A stretch of DNA of 64,000 bases, taken from assembly GCA_947164605.1 (NCBI GenBank), contig CAMUXE010000008.1, forward strand, positions 37,204-101,203, in the 5' to 3' direction. A model generated the notes under the pieces. It had not been told where the DNA came from. It saw only the letters and a list, made by a program, of their open reading frames with translations, and searched no databases. Every line of letters begins with the position of its first letter. Position 1 is the stretch's first letter. The position numbers were made by a program, and so were the translations under genes. Positions 8,660-17,583 of this stretch are shown here, piece by piece. The DNA is from an uncultured Lachnospiraceae bacterium (lineage in GTDB: Bacteria; Bacillota; Clostridia; Lachnospirales; Lachnospiraceae).

Positions 8660-8755
8660 AAAATCGCGAGAACTCGGCCAAGGCGGAAAATGAGGTCAAT
8701 GCGGCCGATGTGGCCAAGGCTGAGAATTCGGCCAAGGCGGCATTTTTGGCAGAGG
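8660..8755. repeat. GC-rich degenerate repeat block between thiC and the thioesterase gene
   Basis: Imperfect copies of TCGGCCAAGGCGG recur (about 8674, 8712 and 8731) with related GGCC blocks between. The tract is clearly richer in G+C than its surroundings. It lies downstream of the minus-strand thioesterase and upstream of the thiC promoter. One plus frame reads as an Ala/Glu/Asn-rich peptide, but no start signal supports it as a gene. Confidence 0.5.
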
Positions 8756-8763
8756 CGGAAAAC

Positions 8764-9180
8764 TTACTTATTTTCACTCAAGGCATCGAGCATGATTTTA
8801 TCCAGGTCTGGTCTTTCTCTTCTAAGAGAGATGGGCTGGCCGTTTTGTAAGAAACAGTGCTTTGACTCAGCTATTGTACATATCTCATTATTGGTCTTGT
8901 TGAAAAATTCGTAGGAAAATTCAATTACTATGCTGTTGTAGGATTTGACTTTTACGCCTATCTCAACCAAATCGTTATACTGACAAGTCTTTTTGTAATC
9001 AAGGCTGATAGAAACGACAGGGGAGATGATTCCAAGAGCTTCTACTTCCTTGTAGCCAAGCCCCATCTGATCTAAATAGGCAGTTCTTGCCTCTTCCATC
9101 CACTTCACATAATTTGAGTGATGAATTATATGCATCTGATCTGTCTCGTGATACTGGGCTCTTCTTATATATTTAAACAT
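8764..9180 (-). CDS. Acyl-CoA thioesterase of the YbgC/4HBT hotdog family
   Basis: A 138-residue single hotdog domain. The active-site region YHETDQMHIIHHSNYVKW (residues 10-27) has the family layout, with an Asp and a following His-Ser-Asn-Tyr segment. It should hydrolyse acyl-CoA or acyl-ACP thioesters in the cytoplasm as a tetramer; the acyl specificity is not evident. GGAGGT lies 4 nt before the ATG. It is the last gene on the minus strand after the zinc-ribbon membrane protein, 100 bp downstream of it and separated by a triple 22-nt repeat, so membership in that operon is uncertain. Confidence 0.88.
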   Translation of the reverse strand: MFKYIRRAQYHETDQMHIIHHSNYVKWMEEARTAYLDQMGLGYKEVEALGIISPVVSISLDYKKTCQYNDLVEIGVKVKSYNSIVIEFSYEFFNKTNNEICTIAESKHCFLQNGQPISLRRERPDLDKIMLDALSENK

Positions 9181-9202
9181 ATTACCTCCGCTTAAATTAA
9201 AA

Positions 9203-9268
9203 ATTGATATATTTTGAAATAATTATTGATATATTTTGAAATAATTATTGATATATTTTGAAATAATT
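9203..9268. repeat. Perfect 3 x 22-nt tandem repeat
   Basis: ATTGATATATTTTGAAATAATT occurs three times head to tail, at 9203, 9225 and 9247. It fills the gap between the thioesterase and zinc-ribbon genes. Each unit holds a TTGATA/TATATT pattern, so it could influence transcription, but no function is shown. Confidence 0.9.
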
Positions 9269-9280
9269 AGGGTCTTTTAC

Positions 9281-10336
9281 TTAATGGCTTGTTTTTACCA
9301 GGCTCCAAGAGTGAAGAGGTCCTATAGGCTTGCCACAGTAAGCACACTCCTTGCTAGTTGCATCGATTGAGGCACCACAGGAAGGACAGCGCATGATGTT
9401 AATACCGTTTTCAAGTCTTATACTTCTCTCGTGTAAATGCATGAAAGTGCTGCTTTCCTCGACATAAGAGGATTTTATTTTGCCATTAATCAGGCTGACT
9501 AGGCGAATATAGGCCTTAATCTCAATAAAATTTCGATTGTCCTTTCGATAATCTTTTAATTCGTCATAATCAATAATGTCAAAATCAATTATATTGTTTT
9601 CGTTTCCGTAGTAGTAGTGGCTGAGTTCATAAATATAATTGTTGTAGAATTCTTTTTTATTAATTCCACTTCTGGCCCAAAAGGCACGTTGCTCCTCATT
9701 TTTAGCCTCTTTTTTTCTTGTGTAATAAAAATAGGCCAGGCTCTTGCCTCTGGTGTCGTTGACATAGAAAATCAAGTAGAGGATGGCAGTCATAATTGCT
9801 GCGTAGATAAAACATTTGCCGATATCTATTGAATTAAAGGTCTTTGAAGTAAGCCTGATAAAGGCAGTAGAAGCAAGGAGACTGATTGCCAAGTCCACAA
9901 TAAGGTAGATGAGCTTGTAGAATGAATTACGGTAGACCAGGTCGTAGCCCTTTTTGTCACTGTTGTCGTTGTCATTGAAATCAATATTATAGTTGACTCC
10001 ACAGTAAGGGCAGGAGTCGGCAAATGCTTTGATAGGCCCTGTGACTCCACAGTTTGGACAAGTGAAGTCAGCATTTGACTCGTCACTTTCTGCCAGTACA
10101 TTCTTTGCGGAAACATAGGTGTAGGCAATGCGCGAGTCAAAGTTTAATTCAGAGGATAAAAGCTTGCCATCTTTAAAATATTCCTTTTTGTGTCTTATGC
10201 CAGCGATGACTGGCTGATTTTGAGAATTGTCTGTGTTTCTGACAAGAACTTGATCCTTGGAAACATAGTAGGTTCTTATATTGATGCCTAACTTGTCCAG
10301 ACGCTTGTGATGTAAGTTTTCTATAAGTGAAGCCAT
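9281..10336 (-). CDS. Membrane protein with two zinc ribbons
   Basis: The 351-residue protein begins with about 90 soluble residues of unknown type. A zinc ribbon follows (CPNCGVTGPIKAF then CPYCG, about 95-120), then two membrane spans at about 140-190. The next 120 residues form a soluble domain that looks like the Tim44/NTF2-like fold (tentative). A second zinc ribbon near the C-terminus has CPSCGASID and CAYCGKP. The start lies 5 bp after the stop of the small poly-Asn gene upstream, so the two are translationally linked. Zinc-ribbon/Tim44-like membrane proteins often accompany proteins with Gly-rich tails in Firmicutes (from memory), as here. No function is established. Confidence 0.75.
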   Translation of the reverse strand: MASLIENLHHKRLDKLGINIRTYYVSKDQVLVRNTDNSQNQPVIAGIRHKKEYFKDGKLLSSELNFDSRIAYTYVSAKNVLAESDESNADFTCPNCGVTGPIKAFADSCPYCGVNYNIDFNDNDNSDKKGYDLVYRNSFYKLIYLIVDLAISLLASTAFIRLTSKTFNSIDIGKCFIYAAIMTAILYLIFYVNDTRGKSLAYFYYTRKKEAKNEEQRAFWARSGINKKEFYNNYIYELSHYYYGNENNIIDFDIIDYDELKDYRKDNRNFIEIKAYIRLVSLINGKIKSSYVEESSTFMHLHERSIRLENGINIMRCPSCGASIDATSKECAYCGKPIGPLHSWSLVKTSH

Positions 10337-10341
10337 GATTA

Positions 10342-10719
10342 TTACCTGTTGTTATTGTTGTTGTTGTTATTATTGTTATTGTTGTTATTGTTGTTAGATG
10401 AGCCGCCGGAGAAGCCACCACCAAAGGATGAGCCGCCACCATGGTAGCTGTTATGTGGCCAGCTGATTGTCAGCTTCTGACCGCTTATATTAAGACCAAG
10501 AAATTGTGTAGATGTACGTCTTGCAGGGATGACCTCGACAAGAAGGGAGGCGTTAAATATTGCAATTTGCTTAGAATCAGCTACTAGAGCAAAGTGGTCT
10601 AGCTTGTTCATATAGTCATAAATGCGGTCTATTTCAGCCCTTGTGACTTCGTATCTCCTTATAATTTCCAAACAGTTATGGTGATTGATTAACTCATTGT
10701 ATGTTTCAGGCTTTTTCAT
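10342..10719 (-). CDS. Small protein with Gly/Ser-rich region and 16-Asn tail; possible radical SAM substrate
   Basis: The 125-residue protein has a folded-looking N-terminal part (1-90) with no recognised domain. A short flexible stretch (HGGGSSFGGGFSGGSS) and sixteen consecutive asparagines then lead to a final Arg. It lies between a radical SAM/SPASM enzyme upstream (37-bp gap) and a zinc-ribbon membrane protein 5 bp downstream. Small proteins with repetitive Gly- or Asn-rich C-termini beside SPASM enzymes are sometimes modified peptides (for example the GrrA/GrrM pairs, known from the literature). That role here is inference. The N-terminal part is unusually long for a leader peptide, so an ordinary surface or membrane-associated protein with a low-complexity tail is the alternative. 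Confidence 0.65.
   Translation of the reverse strand: MKKPETYNELINHHNCLEIIRRYEVTRAEIDRIYDYMNKLDHFALVADSKQIAIFNASLLVEVIPARRTSTQFLGLNISGQKLTISWPHNSYHGGGSSFGGGFSGGSSNNNNNNNNNNNNNNNNR
10348..10395. repeat. Trinucleotide microsatellite (AAC/AAT)16 in frame
   Basis: Sixteen consecutive Asn codons, mixed AAC and AAT on the minus strand. Length change in steps of three would alter the tail without breaking the frame. Confidence 0.9.
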
Positions 10720-10756
10720 GTGAAAATCTCCTTTATGTCCTGATTGCTAGGTATTT

Positions 10757-12562
10757 TTAAAGTGCTTCAAAATCGGCATTGGCAACCTCATCCAGGGAAT
10801 CCTTGCTGAGGTAGTAGAAGTCCATATTCTGGAAGGGAAGATTGATTGCCTCAATGTGGTAGTAGGCATTATTCTTCTGTTTATTGTAATGATAGTCCCT
10901 CAGAGCGCTAGTAGTGAAGAATATGTTATTGGTCTCAAAGCTGGTTAATTGAGGGGCAAAGCTATGTATAAAGTTTGTCAGATCTATACAGTAGAAGCCT
11001 TCCATGTCAGAATCAGTGCTGTCAAGAACACCCTTGTAGACCTGCTGGCTAGCTATATGACGCTGCTTGCAGCGTCCCTCATCACCATAAGTGACCAAAT
11101 CGCCGGATAGGAGCATGATGTAGCAAGAATTGTTTTCTGGATAGTCACATAAGGCTTCGATTAATTCACGGCGCATATAGACCTTTACCTTGCTTTTGTC
11201 AGTAATATAGGCAATTTCTTGCTCGGTTTTTAGCAGCTGAGATGCAAGAGCTGATCTCTTGCCATCAATATCCAGGATGAAGCAATCATCATCATAGATA
11301 TATTTTAGCTTTTGATCCTTCTGAATCAAATCCCTAAGTGAATTTTCCGGGAAAGTCCCACTCGTTTCTATTTCCTCTATCATAGGATTGGAGCTGTTTC
11401 TCATCAGTGAGTTATAGTAGGCAACAAAGGCTGCATTGTTGATATCAGCGCTATAGTTTCTGTCCTTGTAGAGAGCCTGCTGTAACTTGCAGGTATAGCT
11501 TTTATCTGAGTTATAGGCTTTTTTGACAAAAGGACATCCAGTTTTGCAAAGATAGAGATAAGAGCATGAGATACAGTCCTTGTTCAGAGGATGAAGATCA
11601 TGGGCTTCAAAAATTTTTCTCTTGGCAGTGATTAGTATGTCATTGACGCTATCCTTGAATATATTTCCATAGTAGAAGTCAGGATTTTTCTGGCCTCTGA
11701 CACAAGAGTAGATATCGCCATTTCTTTCTAGTAAAAAGAACTTTTCTCCACAGTTGTCGCAATTGGAGCAGTAGCTTGGACCAAACTCGTCAAACCAAGG
11801 CCCGTTTACGCCATAGTCTAGGTCACTTCCATCAAACTCCTCATGCATACGATTGTATAGTTCTAATTGCATATCCTCGGACATATGGTGGAGGAGGGAA
11901 TTAGAATTGTAATCAAAGCCTATCATGAAATTAAAATCATTCATATCAAGGCAGGTATTTTTGTGAAGGTACTTAATATCCTCGACTATCTCATCCAAAT
12001 GTTCAAAATGCTCCTTGAAAATTGTAGCAGAGACCTTCTTTTTGCAAGGAAGGGAAGCTAAGAGCTCAAGGTTTTTTAGGATTTTATCAAGAGTTTTATT
12101 GCCGCCTTTTGTAAGTCGGTAGGTCTCATGTAGAGAAAAAGGCAGGTCAAGACTGCCTGAAATGGACACATTGAACTCACGTATAGTATCAATGTGCTTT
12201 TCAAGGTCGTATAGATTGGTCTTGATATGTGGTCTGCCGGTCTTGAAACCGGCTGCCTTGATAACTTGAGCATTGGTATCGTAGTAGTCTGATATATATT
12301 TAATTAGGTCATGGAAGTCATGCTTGGAGAGGGTTGTAACCTCGCCACCGTGAAGAGAGATATTAAAAGGCATGACTGAGGCCTTTTTAAACTTATCAAT
12401 TGCAAAGATAAGAGTGTCGAGCGGGCTTGAGCCAGTCACACTGTTCCTGTTGTCATCTGTCTTATCTCTTGTGTTGTCAGCCAGATAGCAGTAAGAACAG
12501 CCCATGTTGCAGTTCATAGTAGGAACATAGAGCAGATGAATGAATTTATAATCAGTATCCAT
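10757..12562 (-). CDS. Radical SAM/SPASM-domain protein with an extra C-terminal domain
   Basis: The 601-residue protein starts with a radical SAM cluster motif, CNMGCSYC (C18, C22, C25). LHGGEVTTL follows where SAM-binding GGEP-like residues are expected. The SPASM region is complete: C-x10-G-x4-C (CGEKFFLLERNGDIYSC), C-x2-C-x5-C-x3-C (CISCSYLYLCKTGC) and a last Cys in YTC, enough for two auxiliary Fe-S clusters. This is the architecture of anaerobic sulfatase-maturating enzymes and peptide-modifying enzymes, which act on protein substrates. About 230 further residues (370-601) match no domain I know and may recognise the substrate. The gene overlaps the upstream leucine-rich-repeat gene by 11 bp and is followed by the Gly/Asn-tailed protein. 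Confidence 0.88.
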   Translation of the reverse strand: MDTDYKFIHLLYVPTMNCNMGCSYCYLADNTRDKTDDNRNSVTGSSPLDTLIFAIDKFKKASVMPFNISLHGGEVTTLSKHDFHDLIKYISDYYDTNAQVIKAAGFKTGRPHIKTNLYDLEKHIDTIREFNVSISGSLDLPFSLHETYRLTKGGNKTLDKILKNLELLASLPCKKKVSATIFKEHFEHLDEIVEDIKYLHKNTCLDMNDFNFMIGFDYNSNSLLHHMSEDMQLELYNRMHEEFDGSDLDYGVNGPWFDEFGPSYCSNCDNCGEKFFLLERNGDIYSCVRGQKNPDFYYGNIFKDSVNDILITAKRKIFEAHDLHPLNKDCISCSYLYLCKTGCPFVKKAYNSDKSYTCKLQQALYKDRNYSADINNAAFVAYYNSLMRNSSNPMIEEIETSGTFPENSLRDLIQKDQKLKYIYDDDCFILDIDGKRSALASQLLKTEQEIAYITDKSKVKVYMRRELIEALCDYPENNSCYIMLLSGDLVTYGDEGRCKQRHIASQQVYKGVLDSTDSDMEGFYCIDLTNFIHSFAPQLTSFETNNIFFTTSALRDYHYNKQKNNAYYHIEAINLPFQNMDFYYLSKDSLDEVANADFEAL

Positions 12563-13880
12563 AACTATTATCCTCTTCTTGGTATCTCTTTATCTTAGTT
12601 GGAGATTCTTTGAAGGCTCTTGAATTAACAGTTGTTTCCTTTGGAAGGCTTATTTCCTTGAGCGCACTGCAGGATCTAAAAGCGGAAGAACCAATCTCAT
12701 TAAGATGGGAATCGGGACCTATACTTACCTTGCTCAAGCTCTTGCAGCCTTCAAAAGCGTGTCCACCTATTCTGGCAACTGAATCTGGAATTGCAATCTC
12801 TTTAAGGGATTTACAGTCTGTGAAAGTGTCTCCATTTATTTCTGTAAGTCCACTAGAAAGCTTGATATAGCTGAGTTTGCTGCAACCGTAGAAGGATTCG
12901 CCGCCTAAGGTCCATAGACTGTCAGGCAGTTCGATTGAGCGAATTCCACTATTCTTAAAGGATCCGCCTCCAAGGTAACTGAGATCGTCAGGTAGTTTAA
13001 CTTCAGACAAGCTGATGCAGTTTAAGAAGGCCTGACCTCGGATTTCTTTGATTGAATCAGGCAAAGAAACAGTTTTTAAAAATGGCATATTGGAAAAAGT
13101 ATTTCCCCTGAGTGAAACAACTGGCTTGCCATTGTGCTCTTCTGGTATCTCAGCGTGATTAAGACTTGATAAGCCTGCAATATAGTATCTTACAGCATAA
13201 CCCTTGTCAGCCTCTTCGTATATGATCTTGGGATTTATAAAGAAAAGACAAGGCAGGACTATAGCTGCGATTAAAAGAATTCTCTTTAAAATTATTGCTT
13301 TCTTGTCTTCAAAGACTTCAAGCTTTAATGACTGAATGAGATTGTCGATATTTTCGTCCCTGCGGGCTAGAATCTGATTAAAGATATAGTTTGGAATCTT
13401 CTCAGACTTTCTTCCCACCAAGCTTGGCACAGCGAGGAGTATAAGACCTATTAAGTAGGTTGCAATAGGGAAGTGGAAGAAAATCATAGTGGTGTAGACC
13501 GAAGTTAGGGCTATTGTTATGGATGCCTTTATCCAAAACCTAGTCAAAGTCTTCTTGGTGTATATGTGTTTTGAACTGTAAGAAGAACCTAATGCGGCAT
13601 TGATTTTTTCCCTAACGAAGAGCTCCGGGCTTTTTATGTATTGGCTGTCAATATCATCAATGCGAACTAAATCCGCATAGGGTTTAATTACCTCTTGCTC
13701 TTCTTGAGGATCCATATTCTGATTAATGACTGTCTGGAGAGTTTGAGTCATCTGGCCTGCAATCTGAGAAAATTGCCCAAAAGGAGAGCCTTGCTGATTG
13801 ACAGGTTGGCCCTGCTGATTAAATAGCTGATTTTGCTGATTTACAGGCTGACCTTGCTGATTTTGATTAAATTCATTCAT
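12552..13880 (-). CDS. Membrane-anchored BspA-type leucine-rich-repeat protein
   Basis: The 442-residue protein has a Gln/Asn/Pro-rich start (residues 1-35) made of imperfect QQGQPVNQQ units. A soluble stretch follows, then two or three membrane spans (about 112-155 and 195-215). Residues 240-430 form BspA-type repeats of about 23 residues with the form AFxxCxxLxxIxLPxxLxxI, such as HAFEGCKSLSKVSIG. The repeats probably face outward and bind protein or host/fibre surfaces. It is the first gene of the minus-strand operon and overlaps the radical SAM gene by 11 bp, so the two are translationally coupled. It may be a substrate, carrier or sensor for that enzyme (inference). Confidence 0.82.
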   Translation of the reverse strand: MNEFNQNQQGQPVNQQNQLFNQQGQPVNQQGSPFGQFSQIAGQMTQTLQTVINQNMDPQEEQEVIKPYADLVRIDDIDSQYIKSPELFVREKINAALGSSYSSKHIYTKKTLTRFWIKASITIALTSVYTTMIFFHFPIATYLIGLILLAVPSLVGRKSEKIPNYIFNQILARRDENIDNLIQSLKLEVFEDKKAIILKRILLIAAIVLPCLFFINPKIIYEEADKGYAVRYYIAGLSSLNHAEIPEEHNGKPVVSLRGNTFSNMPFLKTVSLPDSIKEIRGQAFLNCISLSEVKLPDDLSYLGGGSFKNSGIRSIELPDSLWTLGGESFYGCSKLSYIKLSSGLTEINGDTFTDCKSLKEIAIPDSVARIGGHAFEGCKSLSKVSIGPDSHLNEIGSSAFRSCSALKEISLPKETTVNSRAFKESPTKIKRYQEEDNSYGY

Positions 13881-13939
13881 GATTAAACCTCTTAAATTAT
13901 GTATAAATCAATTTTTATATTATTTATTATAATTTCAAT

Positions 13940-13970
13940 ATTATAACACATTTTGTGTATCTGCGGGCAA
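13940..13970 (-). promoter_or_regulatory. Promoter of the LRR/radical SAM operon
   Basis: Minus strand: TTGCCC (13965-13970), a 19-nt spacer and extended -10 TG-T-TATAAT (-10 at 13940-13945). The rest of the gap to 14216 is AT-rich with repeated GGAAAGAAAATAG-like stretches (14110-14160) and shows no gene. Confidence 0.6.
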
Positions 13971-14216
13971 TTTGAAAAAATACTGCAATTAAAAGAGCTA
14001 AGCTAAAAAACTTATTAACATAAGATGAGCTTTTTATGTTAGTATTAAAATAAGTATGGCTAGAACTTATGCTTGTACGACCTATAATTGAAATAAATTA
14101 TAAAGTAAATTAGGAAAGAAAATAGGAAAGTAAGTAAGATAGAAAATAAGAAAGAAACGGATTTAGAAATCCATGATCTAATACATTAGGTGAATAAGTA
14201 GGAAACAAGGTGATTT

Positions 14217-15380
14217 ATGAAATTTGATTTTGATAAAAAAGTTGACAGAAAAAATATATATTCGATGAAGTGGAATGTCGGCCAGGATGAGCTTCCTATG
14301 TGGGTTGCAGATATGGACTTTGAGACGGCTCCTGTTGTAAAAGAGGCCATTCTTGATAGAGCTATGAATGGAACCTTTGGCTATACTGATATTCCGGACT
14401 CTTGGTATGAGGCCTACCAGAATTGGTGGTCTAGCCGCCATAATTTTGAAATTGAGAAGGATTGGCTTATCTACAGCACAGGTGCGATTCCAACTATATC
14501 AAGCACAGTGAGAAAACTCACAAGCCCAGGTGAAAAGGTTCTTGTGATGACGCCTATATATCACATTTTTTTCAATTCCATAGTTAACAATGGTCGTTTT
14601 ATAGTAGAAAGCCCACTCCAGTATGAGAATGGGAATTACAGCGTAGATTATGAGGATCTTGAAGAGAAGCTCTCTGATCCACAGCTTAGCCTTATGATTA
14701 TGTGCAATCCTCATAATCCTAATGGCTATATATACAGCAGGGAAGAATTGGCCAAGATTGGCGGCCTTTGCAAGAAATACGGGGTTTATGTTATATCCGA
14801 TGAGGTTCACTGTGATTTGCTTGATCCAGGATATGAGTACTGCCCATTTGCCGCTGCTTCCAAGGATTGCCTTGAGATGTCTATCTCTTGCCTTGCTCCT
14901 TCAAAAACCTTCAATATCGCAGGTATCACCACATCAGCAGTTATGGTTTATGACCCAATAATCAGGCATAAGGTTTGGCGTCAGCTCAACACCGATGAGT
15001 GCGGCGAGCCAAATGCATTTGCCGTGACTGTGACGGAGGCGGCTTTCAATCATGGCGGCGAATGGCTCGACGAGCTCAGGGCTTATGTTCTAGGAAACAA
15101 GGACTATGTGAGGAACTTTATTGGTGAGAAATTGCCAAAGATTAAGGTGGTCAGCGGACATGCGACCTATATGCTTTGGCTTGATATAAGTGCTCTATCA
15201 GATGATTCAGCTGATTTTGCACAGAGGCTCAGAGACAAGACTGGTCTCTATGTGTCCGATGGTGCGGAGTTCTCAGGCAATGGGAATCGTTTCCTTAGGA
15301 TTAACCTTGCCTGTCCTAGGGACTATGTAGTTGAAGCTATGAAGAGACTGGAATACTTTCTTGAGAACTGCGAGTTTTAA
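14217..15380 (+). CDS. MalY/PatB-type PLP-dependent cystathionine beta-lyase/aminotransferase
   Basis: The 387-residue fold-type I enzyme has the MalY/PatB start (MKFDFDK then MKWNVGQDELPMWVADMDF). CNPHNPNGY binds the substrate/cofactor and SDEVHCDL includes the Asp contacting the pyridine nitrogen. APSKTFNIAG carries the Schiff-base lysine. Family members split cystathionine or cysteine (C-S beta-lyase), and some act as aminotransferases. AACAAGG lies before the ATG. No methionine gene is adjacent. A five-unit 18-nt repeat follows the stop codon. Confidence 0.92.
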   Translation: MKFDFDKKVDRKNIYSMKWNVGQDELPMWVADMDFETAPVVKEAILDRAMNGTFGYTDIPDSWYEAYQNWWSSRHNFEIEKDWLIYSTGAIPTISSTVRKLTSPGEKVLVMTPIYHIFFNSIVNNGRFIVESPLQYENGNYSVDYEDLEEKLSDPQLSLMIMCNPHNPNGYIYSREELAKIGGLCKKYGVYVISDEVHCDLLDPGYEYCPFAAASKDCLEMSISCLAPSKTFNIAGITTSAVMVYDPIIRHKVWRQLNTDECGEPNAFAVTVTEAAFNHGGEWLDELRAYVLGNKDYVRNFIGEKLPKIKVVSGHATYMLWLDISALSDDSADFAQRLRDKTGLYVSDGAEFSGNGNRFLRINLACPRDYVVEAMKRLEYFLENCEF

Positions 15381-15470
15381 TTGACGAGATTAAATTAATT
15401 GACTAGATTAGGTTGCTTGACGAGATTGAGCTAAATGGCGAGATTGAGTTAGTTGACGAGATTAGGCAGT
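15381..15470. repeat. 5 x 18-nt degenerate tandem repeat
   Basis: Units starting at 15381, 15399, 15417, 15435 and 15453 share the core TTGACGAGATT (variants TTGACTAGATT, ATGGCGAGATT). The period is exactly 18 nt. It lies in the untranslated gap before the LicD gene. Confidence 0.85.
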
Positions 15471-15522
15471 ATTTATCAGACTAAGCAGGAATGACACGGA
15501 CTTTATTTCAAGAGGTGAGGAT

Positions 15523-17559
15523 TTGAAAAATTATGACATAAGCTTTTTTCTAGATGAGATTAGAAATGGCTTTTACATACCAAGCCGGATAAAGCAGGCT
15601 TGGGCAGCAGAAATGCAGGTCTTATCACTTATAGATGAGATTTGCAGACGACATAAAATCAGATACTATGCGGATTGGGGCAGCTTACTTGCCACAGTTA
15701 GGCATGGGGGATTTATTCCCTGGGATGATGACCTGGATATAGCCATGCGCCGAGATGATTTTGATAAGTTTATGAAGTATGCCAAGGATGAGCTGCCGGC
15801 TGAATTTATGATTCAGAACTATAAGAGCAAGCGAGATCACTGGTATTTTATAAGCAAGGTGACGAATTCGACAAGAATTAATTTCGATGAGAAGCATCTT
15901 GAGACATATCACAATTTTCCTTGGATAGCCAATGTTGACATCTTTTTGCTGGATTATCTCTATGAGGATGAGGAGCAGGAGAAGGAGCGCTGTGACAGGT
16001 TGATGCACATCTTGTCTATAGCAGAGCTTATAATTAAGAATCTGGACCAGATTGAAGCTCAGGCGCAGGTGGATGGTAAGAAAGCAAGTGTCATACCTGA
16101 CCCAAAGCAGACGAGGGCCATGGATGGACCTTTGGATGGCAATCAGAATGGGGCTTTGAATGGCAATCAGGATGGGCTTGCCAAAGAGATATTTGACAAA
16201 ATCAGCCCACTTTTGAACAAACTTGAGGATAGATACGGAGTTGAACTTATGGCTTTTGGGCCCGGCAGCATGAGGAAATTAGCTATAGCCCTCTATGAGC
16301 TTGCGGACTCAATTATGGCAGAGGTGCCTGCCCAAGGGGCTAGCAAGCTAGGGCAGATTTATCCTTGGGGACTAAAGGGGAGTCCGGGTTTTCTAGTGTC
16401 TGATTATGGAGATGGAATTGAGCTGCACTATGAAGATGGTACTATGCCTCTTCCTGTGGCCTACAATAAGGTAGTCGCTTCCAAGTATGGTAATTTTATG
16501 GAAATCCACAAGATATGGGGTGGCCATAATTATCCATTTTTTAACACTCAGAGAAAAAATTTTGAAGAGAGCGCTGGCATCAAATATCCTGAATATGAGA
16601 TACCGCTTGAGATTCCAAAGAAGGATAAGTCTTATGAGGAGTCCATGAAGGCAGTTCTAAGTCAGGCTAGGGATTATATATTGAGCCAGTTGCAGACTGA
16701 AAACTTCAACCCTGCTGAATTACAGGATTTGGCCATTATGATGGGTGAGCTTCTTGAAAATGATGCAAATATGCAAGTTAAGAGGCAAAAGAGAAATCTT
16801 GCAATTGTGGAAGGCTTGGAGAATTTCTGTGAAAGCTTATATCTAGGCCATGGACAGATTGAAAGCTTTGAAAAGGCCAGCCTTATGCTGGATGAGAGCG
16901 TGCTCAGTGTAAAGACGGCGCTCTTTCTTATCACTAAGGGCAAGTTGAAAGCTCTAATGCCTTATATAAGGGATTCTATAAGAGATGGATATGATGTGAC
17001 GCTAGTAAACCTTCCAATATTTGAGAAGGACTGTTATGGCCAAATCAAGGGCCAGCCTTGCTTTGAGGATTTGAGCTCTTTGAAAGAGGAAATAGAGCCT
17101 GACCTTGGAACTGAATTGAGACAGGGAGCTGAGCCTAGCTGCGGGGACTTGAAAGAGGAAATAGAGCCTGACCTTGCAAGGGTTTCAATTGTGCCTTATG
17201 AGGACTATAAAATAGGCTTCGAGCATCCAGATCTGACCTACACGGCTGAGCAGTATGATGAGGCTAACCCAGTTTACTCGATTCCTCAGGATTACTACAC
17301 AAGCTTAATTGTGAAATTTACAGACCAGCTGATTTTGCTGGCACCGTCGGGCCTTACAGAGTTTGGTCCTGAAGATTTGGTAGATTATTTTAATCTGTCT
17401 AGTTTTGTAAAGAGTCCAGGTTTTGTCTATGCTGACAAAATTTTGACTCAATCAGAAAATATGAAAAAACAATACCTGACTAAATTGAGGCAAATGCTTA
17501 ATTTAGAGGGGGCAGACCTGGAGAATCTGCTATCCTTTTATGAGGGTAAATTGTTTTGA
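15523..17559 (+). CDS. LicD-family phosphotransferase with large C-terminal extension
   Basis: The 678-residue protein starts at TTG 15523, with AGAGGTGAGG directly upstream. Residues 25-130 carry the LicD nucleotidyltransferase-like core: YYADWGSLLATVRHGGFIPWD is followed by DDLDIAMRR, with the paired acidic residues that bind metal. LicD enzymes transfer phosphocholine or another phospho-group to cell-surface glycans. The middle has low-complexity duplications (LDGNQNGALNGNQDG; two copies of KEEIEPDL). The C-terminal 250 residues resemble a Rossmann-type region ahead of glycerophosphotransferases (weak). The duplications look like recent in-frame tandem copying. No polysaccharide genes adjoin it. 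Confidence 0.85.
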   Translation: MKNYDISFFLDEIRNGFYIPSRIKQAWAAEMQVLSLIDEICRRHKIRYYADWGSLLATVRHGGFIPWDDDLDIAMRRDDFDKFMKYAKDELPAEFMIQNYKSKRDHWYFISKVTNSTRINFDEKHLETYHNFPWIANVDIFLLDYLYEDEEQEKERCDRLMHILSIAELIIKNLDQIEAQAQVDGKKASVIPDPKQTRAMDGPLDGNQNGALNGNQDGLAKEIFDKISPLLNKLEDRYGVELMAFGPGSMRKLAIALYELADSIMAEVPAQGASKLGQIYPWGLKGSPGFLVSDYGDGIELHYEDGTMPLPVAYNKVVASKYGNFMEIHKIWGGHNYPFFNTQRKNFEESAGIKYPEYEIPLEIPKKDKSYEESMKAVLSQARDYILSQLQTENFNPAELQDLAIMMGELLENDANMQVKRQKRNLAIVEGLENFCESLYLGHGQIESFEKASLMLDESVLSVKTALFLITKGKLKALMPYIRDSIRDGYDVTLVNLPIFEKDCYGQIKGQPCFEDLSSLKEEIEPDLGTELRQGAEPSCGDLKEEIEPDLARVSIVPYEDYKIGFEHPDLTYTAEQYDEANPVYSIPQDYYTSLIVKFTDQLILLAPSGLTEFGPEDLVDYFNLSSFVKSPGFVYADKILTQSENMKKQYLTKLRQMLNLEGADLENLLSFYEGKLF

Positions 17560-17583
17560 TAAAAGGCCTTTATTTAAGTTATG

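Noticed and set aside
8653..8850. Plus-strand frame encoding an Ala/Glu/Asn-rich peptide
   Set aside because: It lacks a ribosome site, arises from the GGCC repeat and runs antisense into the thioesterase gene.
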